A stretch of 64,000 bases of DNA, taken from positions 1 to 64,000 of the forward strand of contig NZ_JOID01000006.1 in assembly GCF_000719865.1 (NCBI RefSeq), in the 5' to 3' direction. The notes under the pieces were generated by a model. It had not been told where the DNA came from. It was given only the letters and a program-made list of their open reading frames with translations, and searched no databases. The first letter of the stretch is position 1. The number at the start of each line of letters is the position of its first letter. Made by a program: the position numbers and the translations under genes. Of the stretch, positions 58,388-64,000 are shown piece after piece. This stretch comes from Streptomyces albus subsp. albus. Its GTDB lineage: Bacteria; Actinomycetota; Actinomycetes; Streptomycetales; Streptomycetaceae.

Positions 58388-59782
58388 ATGTCGGTCACCT
58401 CCCCGCCGGGCGCCGCGGCGCCCGGCACCACCGAAGGCGCGGCGCCGCCCCGCACGACGGACGGCGCCGTGCCCACCGGGCGCCGGCGCGCCACCCGGCG
58501 CAGGCGGCTCACCGCCCTCCTCTTCCTGCTGCCGGCGCTGCTCCTGCTGGGCGCGCTCGTCGCCTACCCGATCCTCTTCACCGTCGGCCGGAGCCTCTTC
58601 GACGCCTCCGGCACCCGCTTCGTCGGCGCGGACAACTACGCGGAGATGTTCCGCGACCCGGCCACCCTCACGGCCATCCGCAACAGCACGGTCTGGGTCG
58701 TGGTCGCCCCGGCGCTGCTGACGGGCCTCGGCCTCGTCCTTGCCGTGCTGACCGAGAAGATCCGCTGGGCCACCGCCTTCAAGCTGCTGATGTTCATGCC
58801 GATGGCGATCTCCTTCCTCGCCGCGGGCATCATCTTCCGCGTCGTCTACGAGCAGGACCCGCAGCGCGGCGTGCTCAACGCGGTGGCCGTCGGCGTGCAC
58901 GACGTCTTCGACGAGAGCACCGGCTACCCCACCGCCCGGGCCCGCGACGGCGAGGTCCTGAAGAAGCGGCCCGACGGCTCGTACCGCTCCGCGGAGACGG
59001 TGTCGCCCGGCGGCGTGCTGAACCTGCCCCTCGTCGGCGTCCCGCCCAAGGACTTCCCGAAGGAGGCGAAGCCGGCCGGGAAGGCCGCCGCGGCCCCGGC
59101 GGCCGGGGACGAACTGCGCGGCGTGGTGTGGATCGACTTCACCCCGGGCGGGGGCGGCGAACCGGACCGCGTGGACCCGGCCGAACGCGGACTGCCGGGG
59201 ATGACGGTCGAGGCCGTCCGGGACGGCGAGGTGGCGGGCACGGCCACCACGGCCGCCGACGGCTCGTACCGCTTCACCGGCCTCGCACCCGGCGGCTACG
59301 AACTCCGGCTGCCCGCCGAGAACTTCGCCGAACCGTACGGAGGCGTCGCCTGGCTCGGGCCCGCGCTGATCACCCCGGCGATCATCGGCGCCTATCTGTG
59401 GATCTGGACCGGATTCGCCATGGTGCTGATCGCCGCCGGACTGTCCGCGATGCCCCGCGACGTCCTGGAGGCCGCCCGGATGGACGGCGCGGGGGAGTGG
59501 CAGATCTTCCGCAGGATCACCGTGCCCCTGCTCGCCCCGGTCCTGGCGGTGGTCTTCGTGACCCTGGTGATCAACGTGATGAAGGTCTTCGACCTCGTCT
59601 ACGTCATCGCGCCGGGCCCCGTGCAGCAGGAGGCGAGCGTGCTGGCCATGCAGATGTGGCTGGTGTCCTTCGGCGGCGGCAACGACCAGGGGCTCGGCAG
59701 CGCGCTGGGCGTGCTGCTGCTGCTCACCGTCACCCCGGCCATGATCTTCAACATCCGACGCTTCCGCAGGAGCCAGCCATGA
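58388..59782 (+). CDS. ABC sugar permease with inserted extracytoplasmic beta domain
   Basis: A 464-aa MalF-type permease, much longer than the usual ~300 aa. TM1 is at ~42-66. The EAA loop EAARMDGAGEWQIFRRITVP marks the cytoplasmic coupling helix. Between TM4 (~131-152) and TM5 (~325-350) an extra ~150 residues is inserted; residues ~243-310 look like a CNA-B/transthyretin-like beta domain (RGVVWIDF, GLPGMTVEAVRDGE, TAADGSYRFTGLAPGGYELRL). That loop faces outside and could dock the binding protein. Forms the AglF-like half of the channel. Confidence 0.92.
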   Translation: MSVTSPPGAAAPGTTEGAAPPRTTDGAVPTGRRRATRRRRLTALLFLLPALLLLGALVAYPILFTVGRSLFDASGTRFVGADNYAEMFRDPATLTAIRNSTVWVVVAPALLTGLGLVLAVLTEKIRWATAFKLLMFMPMAISFLAAGIIFRVVYEQDPQRGVLNAVAVGVHDVFDESTGYPTARARDGEVLKKRPDGSYRSAETVSPGGVLNLPLVGVPPKDFPKEAKPAGKAAAAPAAGDELRGVVWIDFTPGGGGEPDRVDPAERGLPGMTVEAVRDGEVAGTATTAADGSYRFTGLAPGGYELRLPAENFAEPYGGVAWLGPALITPAIIGAYLWIWTGFAMVLIAAGLSAMPRDVLEAARMDGAGEWQIFRRITVPLLAPVLAVVFVTLVINVMKVFDLVYVIAPGPVQQEASVLAMQMWLVSFGGGNDQGLGSALGVLLLLTVTPAMIFNIRRFRRSQP

Positions 59783-60759
59783 CCGCCCAGGGAACCGTCA
59801 CCCCCGGCTCCGGAACCGCCCCCCGGGCCGGCGCCCGCTCCGGCGCGCCCTCCGGCCCGCGGCCCGGCACCCGCGCCGCCGGCCCGGCCGGGGCCGCCGG
59901 CCCGCCGCGGCCCGGCCTCGCCTCCCGGCTCGCCGGACGGACCCGCGGCGGCCTGGTGCAACTCCTCCTGGCCGTCGTCGGACTGCTGTGGCTGACCCCC
60001 GTCGCCGGGCTGCTCGTCGCCTCACTCCGCCCCGAGGAGGACAACACCTCCAGCGGATGGTGGACCGCCTTCGCCGACCCCGGCCGGCTCTCCCTCGACG
60101 GCTACACCGCCCTGCTGCGGGACTCGGGCATCGTGGACGCCTTCTGGAACACGGTGCTGATCTCCGTGCCCGCGACCGTCACGGTCATCGTCGTGGCCGC
60201 GCTCGCCGGATACGCCTTCGCCTGGCTGGAGTTCCCCGGCCGCGACTGGATCTTCCTGGTCGTCGTGGCCATGCTGGTCGTCCCCGTCCAGGTGGGCCTG
60301 CTGCCGGTGGCCAAGATGTTCGGAGCCCTCGGGCTCTTCGGCACCATCCCGGGCGTCATCCTCTTCCACGTCGCCTACGGGCTCCCGTTCGCGGTCTTCC
60401 TGCTGCGCAACTACTTCGCGGAGATCCCCCAGGAGATGCTGGAGGCCGCCCGGATGGACGGCGGCGGCGAATGGCGGATCTTCACCCGGCTCGTGCTCCC
60501 CCTGGGGCGGCCGGCGATCGCCTCCCTGGGCATCTTCCAGTTCCTGTGGGTGTGGAACGACATGCTGGTGGCGCTGATCTTCGCCGACAGCTCGTCCCAG
60601 CCGCTGACGGTGGCCCTGCAGTCACAGATGCGGCAGTTCGGCAGCAACATCGGGGTGCTCGCGCCCGGCGCGTTCCTGTCCCTGATCGTCCCGGTGGCCA
60701 TCTTCTTCGCCTTCCAACGGCACTTCGTCCAGGGCGTCATGGCCGGCTCGGTGAAGTGA
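59779..60759 (+). CDS. ABC sugar permease, second subunit (AglG/MalG type)
   Basis: A 326-aa permease, ATG 59779 in ATGA overlap with the first permease. A ~55-aa Pro/Ala/Gly-rich cytoplasmic leader precedes TM1 (LLLAVVGLLWLTPVAGLLVASL). EAA loop EAARMDGGGEWRIFTRLVLP. Six TM helices. The ATPase is not encoded here, as is normal in Streptomyces where MsiK energises many sugar importers. Confidence 0.94.
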   Translation: MTAQGTVTPGSGTAPRAGARSGAPSGPRPGTRAAGPAGAAGPPRPGLASRLAGRTRGGLVQLLLAVVGLLWLTPVAGLLVASLRPEEDNTSSGWWTAFADPGRLSLDGYTALLRDSGIVDAFWNTVLISVPATVTVIVVAALAGYAFAWLEFPGRDWIFLVVVAMLVVPVQVGLLPVAKMFGALGLFGTIPGVILFHVAYGLPFAVFLLRNYFAEIPQEMLEAARMDGGGEWRIFTRLVLPLGRPAIASLGIFQFLWVWNDMLVALIFADSSSQPLTVALQSQMRQFGSNIGVLAPGAFLSLIVPVAIFFAFQRHFVQGVMAGSVK

Positions 60760-60855
60760 CGACGGCCCGCACGGGCCCGGCGGCGCTGCCCTGCCGGGCC
60801 CGTACACCGCCCCGCCGCACGCGAGCGCGCCCGGGGCCGCGGGGCCGCGCCCGGA

Positions 60856-63195
60856 TCAGCCCCCGTCGCCCGGGGGCTGCGCTGTGAGGCGGCCCGCGGC
60901 GAGGCCGTCGCTCAGGCTGCGGGTCAGTTCCGTGCCCAGGCCGCGGGCCTCGCGGAGCAGGCCCTCGAAGGAGGCGAGGCGACGGAAGATCTCGCCGTAG
61001 CGCCGCTGTTCCGCCAGCGGCAGGCGCGGGATCTGCAGGCGGCGCACGTCGATCCGCGAGGTGGCGGAGGCATGGGTGCCCGCCTGCCGGGCGTTGGCCG
61101 GGGCGCGCAGGCAGCCCGCGAGGAACCACGGGTCGATGACCGCCGGGTCGGCCCGGAGGGCGTGGATCTGCGGGCCGAGGACCGTGGGCCCCCCGTCGTC
61201 CACCCAGGCGTTGAAGACCCGGGAGGAGCCGATGACGACGACGTCGGTCGGCTCGGTGACCGTCAGGGTGCCCGTCTCGCGTCCCTTGGCCGCGTCCGCG
61301 TGGGAGACGCGGCCGGTCGGCGCGCCGCCGAGCAGGAGGCTCTGCACGGTCAGATACGGGACGGAGCCGTCGACGGCCGCGGACGCGGCGTCCCGGACCG
61401 TCCCGTCCGCCGGTGACTGCCCGGCGTGGACGGTCAGCGCGCCGGCCCGGGCCAGTTCGCCGACCGTGGTCGGCCCCTGGCTGCCCGGTGTGTCGTCCGC
61501 CTCCCGGGCGAGGGTGAGCGGGGACAGCCCGGCTGCCGTGGCGCGGAGTTCGTCCAGGAGACCGCCGAAGCGCGACCAGCACTCGCCGAATCCCGGGCCC
61601 GCGACCGGGGCCGCGACCGGGACGTGCCGGGCCGGGGTCAGATCCACCTGCTCGTCGAGGAGTTCGATGACCGGGACGACCTTGGTGCCCGGCAGGTTTT
61701 CGGCGCCGTCGGCGGGCTCGCGGTCCGCGTCCGGGGTGCAGTGGGCGCGTACGGCCGAGAGCACCGTGTCGCTCAGCACCGTCCAGTCGAGGGCGGCCTT
61801 GCCCGCGGGGCCGGCCGTCGTACCCGCCGTCGCTCCGGCGGCCGGGCCGGCGGAGCCGGGACCGGCGGGCACGGGACCGGCGGGGACGGGAGCGGCGGCC
61901 GTCCGGCCGGGCTGGGTCTGCGCGGCGTCGACGAAGAGGAGGTCCGTGCCGGCCGCCGCGGGGGCCGCCGGGGAGCGGAGTACCCACAGATGCAGCGCCA
62001 CGCCGTGCGGAGGCGCCGCCCCGGGCGGCAGAGCGATCACGGCCCGCAGCGCCCCGGCGCGCAGCAGCGCCGCGCGGATGCGGCGGCCCGCCCGGCGGGA
62101 GGCGACGGCCGGCGGCAGCAGCAGCACGGCCGTGCCACCCGGCCGCAGGCAGGCCAACGCGTGCTGCACCCAAGCCAGTTCGGGTTCCGTCCGCGGCGGA
62201 TGGCCGTAGACCCAGCGGGGGTCGGTGGCGAGCTCGGCATGGCCCCAGTCGCGTTCGTTGAACGGCGGGTTGCACAGCACCACGTCCGCGTCGCCGCGGA
62301 ACGCGGGGCCGTCCTCGCGCAGCGAGTCGGCGAGCCGCAGGTCGGTGGTGCGCGCCTGCTCGGGGGCGGCGGCCCGTTTCCCGCCGCGCCGGGCCCCGGC
62401 CGGACGGTCCGGCCGCGGTTCCGGCACGGTGGTGAGGGCCAGCCGGGCGGCGGCCAGATCGACGAGGACGGGGTCGCTGTCCTGTCCGGACAGCCGGAGT
62501 TCACCGTCCGCGCCCCACCGGAGGACGGCGGCGGTCAGCAGCCCGCCGACGCCGCAGGCGGGATCCAGCACGGTCCAGGGCCCGCCGCCGCTCCGCTCGC
62601 CCTCCGGCCCGCCGCCGACCAGCTCGGCCAGCTCCGTCATCAGCGCGGCCAGCGGCTCGGGGGTGGTGGTGATCTGCCGTACGTGGGTGCCGAGCCAGCG
62701 GCCGAGCAGAAAGCCGAACGTCTCGGCCGCGCCGTCCTCTCCGGCCAGTCGCACGGCCTGCTCCACGGCCTGCTCCTGCGCCTCCGACAGCTCGGCCTCC
62801 ACGGGCAGGTGGACGGGCGCGGGGGGCGCGGCCGGGGCTCCGGGGGCGCTCCGCGGACGACGCTTCGAGGAGGGTCCGGCGGCCTGCTCCGCGCGGCCCG
62901 CCCGGGCGCCGACGGCGGCGATCGCCAGACCCATCAGCTCCCGGTCGCCCAGCGCCTCGAAGCGCGGCCAGAGCCGCTCGCGGCCGCCCTCGTCCGCACC
63001 GAGCTTGCCCTGGGCGCGCAGCCACTCCTCGACCTGCGAGAGCGAGAACTGGGGGCTGGTGTCGGTGCCGCCGACCGGGCGGGGGAAACTGCTGTGCCGG
63101 CGGCGCCAGTTGCTCACCGCGGCGCGGCCGACGCCCGCGATCCTCGCGATCTCCGCCAGGGTCACCGAGACATGGGGTTCCGGGCTGTCGGGCAT
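60856..63195 (-). CDS. Orphan N6-adenine DNA methylase with HTH and specificity-like region
   Basis: A 779-aa protein from ATG 63195 (GGAGAGG upstream). N-terminal MerR/excisionase-like HTH (VTLAEIARIAGVGRAAVSNWRRR with QVEEWLRAQG). HsdM-type methylase core: VLDPACGVGGLL (motif I) and VVLCNPPFNERDW (NPPF, catalytic motif IV). C-terminal ~220 residues resemble an HsdS half (VPYLTVQSLLLGG, QAGTHASATSRIDVRRLQIPRLPLAEQRRYGEIFRRL), supplying target recognition. No HsdR or nuclease is adjacent, so it is either an epigenetic regulator or part of a dispersed defence system. Confidence 0.88.
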   Translation of the reverse strand: MPDSPEPHVSVTLAEIARIAGVGRAAVSNWRRRHSSFPRPVGGTDTSPQFSLSQVEEWLRAQGKLGADEGGRERLWPRFEALGDRELMGLAIAAVGARAGRAEQAAGPSSKRRPRSAPGAPAAPPAPVHLPVEAELSEAQEQAVEQAVRLAGEDGAAETFGFLLGRWLGTHVRQITTTPEPLAALMTELAELVGGGPEGERSGGGPWTVLDPACGVGGLLTAAVLRWGADGELRLSGQDSDPVLVDLAAARLALTTVPEPRPDRPAGARRGGKRAAAPEQARTTDLRLADSLREDGPAFRGDADVVLCNPPFNERDWGHAELATDPRWVYGHPPRTEPELAWVQHALACLRPGGTAVLLLPPAVASRRAGRRIRAALLRAGALRAVIALPPGAAPPHGVALHLWVLRSPAAPAAAGTDLLFVDAAQTQPGRTAAAPVPAGPVPAGPGSAGPAAGATAGTTAGPAGKAALDWTVLSDTVLSAVRAHCTPDADREPADGAENLPGTKVVPVIELLDEQVDLTPARHVPVAAPVAGPGFGECWSRFGGLLDELRATAAGLSPLTLAREADDTPGSQGPTTVGELARAGALTVHAGQSPADGTVRDAASAAVDGSVPYLTVQSLLLGGAPTGRVSHADAAKGRETGTLTVTEPTDVVVIGSSRVFNAWVDDGGPTVLGPQIHALRADPAVIDPWFLAGCLRAPANARQAGTHASATSRIDVRRLQIPRLPLAEQRRYGEIFRRLASFEGLLREARGLGTELTRSLSDGLAAGRLTAQPPGDGG

Positions 63196-63644
63196 GGCCT
63201 CTCCGGCGGGGTGGAGGATCGGCGGCCCCGGGCGCGGGACCAGGAGTGGGGCATGGCGGGCTGCCACCTGCCGCTCACCGTATACCGAAAGCATAACGCT
63301 GTGCTAGCGGCATCCTTGACTCAGTTCACGTTTGCCCCTCTTTATCCTTGGCCAATGGTCTCTGGCGGTAACGGGCGGGGGCCGAGGGGCGCGGGGGCCG
63401 CGATGCCTCCGGGCCGTTCCGGGGGAACGAGCCCTCCGCCGGAGGCGGGGGCCCGCGCCGGCGGAGTCCGGTCCGCGGAAGGGTACGCGCGGCGTGCCCC
63501 CTTCCACTCACCGGCTCACCGGACCGCGTGCCGGGAGGAACCGGTCGTTCGCTCGGGGCCGCGGCCGGCGGCCGGTTGACGGGGGCGGCGCCCCGGGCCG
63601 GCGGCGGAGGGGGCCGCGCGCGAAGAGGGGCCGGTGAACACGAA
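63196..63644. promoter_or_regulatory. Upstream region of the methylase gene
   Basis: A gap with an AT-rich stretch at 63285-63360 unusual for the genome. It contains TTGACT (63316-63321, plus strand) and, on the minus strand, a possible TATACG near 63281. The rest is G-rich and shows no gene. Confidence 0.4.
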
Positions 63645-63685
63645 GAGGGGCCCGGTGCGGCCGTGTCGGCCGTACCGGGCCCCTC
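63645..63685. terminator. Strong terminator after GH6 gene
   Basis: GAGGGGCCCGGT (63645-63656) and ACCGGGCCCCTC (63674-63685) are 12-bp perfect arms; inside them CGGCC/GGCCG can extend the stem. It lies 77 bp downstream of the minus-strand GH6 stop. Confidence 0.8.
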
Positions 63686-63761
63686 GGGGCGTTCGTTCGA
63701 ACCGGGCGGTCACCGCCGGGCGGTCACCGGGCTCCCGTGCTCAGCTCACGCGCGACCGCGG

Positions 63762-64000
63762 TCAGTTGACCGGCGGGTAGGCGTTCTCGATGAGCTCCTC
63801 GAACTGGGCCTGGAACCAGTGACCGGAGACCGGCGCGTCCGGGAGGGCGCCGGACATGTTGTTCTGGTTGCGCGCGTTCCCCTCGTACGTGGGGTCGCAC
63901 ATCCGGTCGAAGCCCTTGCCCTCGTCGTTGTCGGCCTCCTGGCTGGAGCCGTCCGACTCGCCCGGGGGCTTGATCCACGCGTAGGCGTCGATGCCCTGGG
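63762..64000 (-). CDS. GH6 cellobiohydrolase/endoglucanase, C-terminal fragment (5' end outside window)
   Basis: The minus-strand frame from the window edge to the TGA at 63762 encodes 79 residues with the unmistakable GH6 C-terminus: YAWIKPPGESDGSS, NDEGKGFDRMCDPTYEGN, NMSGALPDAPVSGHWF and QFEELIENAYPPVN. KPPGESDG belongs to the catalytic region of family 6 cellulases. No start codon in this window, so length and any cellulose-binding module are unknown. Together with GH9 and GH10 genes it points to lignocellulose degradation. Confidence 0.93.
   Translation of the reverse strand, partial: QGIDAYAWIKPPGESDGSSQEADNDEGKGFDRMCDPTYEGNARNQNNMSGALPDAPVSGHWFQAQFEELIENAYPPVN

Overview
The window looks like Streptomyces or a close relative. 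Coding DNA is very GC-rich with strong third-position GC bias, starts are often GTG, neighbouring genes are joined by ATGA/GTGA overlaps, and the protein families (IclR, PadR and TetR regulators, GH6/GH9/GH10 secreted enzymes, UbiB, terpene synthase, bacterial P450s) are typical of soil actinomycetes. No rRNA, tRNA, CRISPR array or transposase was recognised. Most of the window is accessory or secondary-metabolism DNA.

Layout. (1) 1-5460: a polymorphic-toxin island: the C-terminal part of a large secreted toxin ending in a restriction-endonuclease-like domain, two tandemly duplicated Imm49 immunity genes, and three small immunity-like genes. (2) 5480-7063: an opposing gene with an N-terminal SSAGNRA-type motif and a hydrophobic segment, effector-like. 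(3) 7463-17873: small secreted proteins (crystallin fold, LAS peptidase-like, His-repeat protein), an MBL hydrolase, a class A beta-lactamase-like protein divergent from a LysR regulator, a TetR/MFS efflux pair, a SUMF1-domain protein and a 532-aa protein of unknown function. (4) 18049-21114: a secreted GH13 amylase with two starch-binding-like modules and a MalR-type operator.

(5) 21548-32765: a terpenoid biosynthetic cluster. It contains P450, class I terpene synthase, polyprenyl diphosphate synthase, second P450, and a UbiB-kinase/class III aminotransferase fusion, all on the minus strand with translational coupling, flanked by a SAM methyltransferase and a 14-TM exporter. At least three cluster genes contain the rare TTA codon (bldA control). 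The UbiB-aminotransferase fusion suggests an aminated terpenoid and is the most unusual gene here.

(6) 32905-45524: two aldo/keto reductases, one divergent from its TetR regulator with a paired operator; a GH10 xylanase and GH9 cellulase that both end in polybasic tails (a CebR box precedes the cellulase); a hydrolase/MerR pair; a phosphorothioate-DNA-dependent HNH restriction enzyme; a PPOX-fold protein and a secreted polysaccharide deacetylase with a clear promoter. (7) 46094-49705: a VanAB-like Rieske oxygenase operon with a small extra gene, followed upstream by an IclR regulator. (8) 49997-53651: a PadR/ABC-transporter operon. (9) 53823-60759: a solute-binding protein, then an alpha-glucosidase plus alpha-glucoside ABC importer operon whose first permease carries an inserted extracytoplasmic beta domain. 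(10) 60856-63195: an orphan N6-adenine DNA methylase with fused helix-turn-helix and specificity-like regions. (11) 63762-64000: the C-terminus of a GH6 cellobiohydrolase, cut by the window edge.

Common themes are polysaccharide degradation (starch, xylan, cellulose, chitin or peptidoglycan), inter-bacterial conflict (toxin/immunity, type IV restriction, orphan methylase) and one cryptic terpenoid pathway. Functions are inferred from motifs read by eye; no database search was run.
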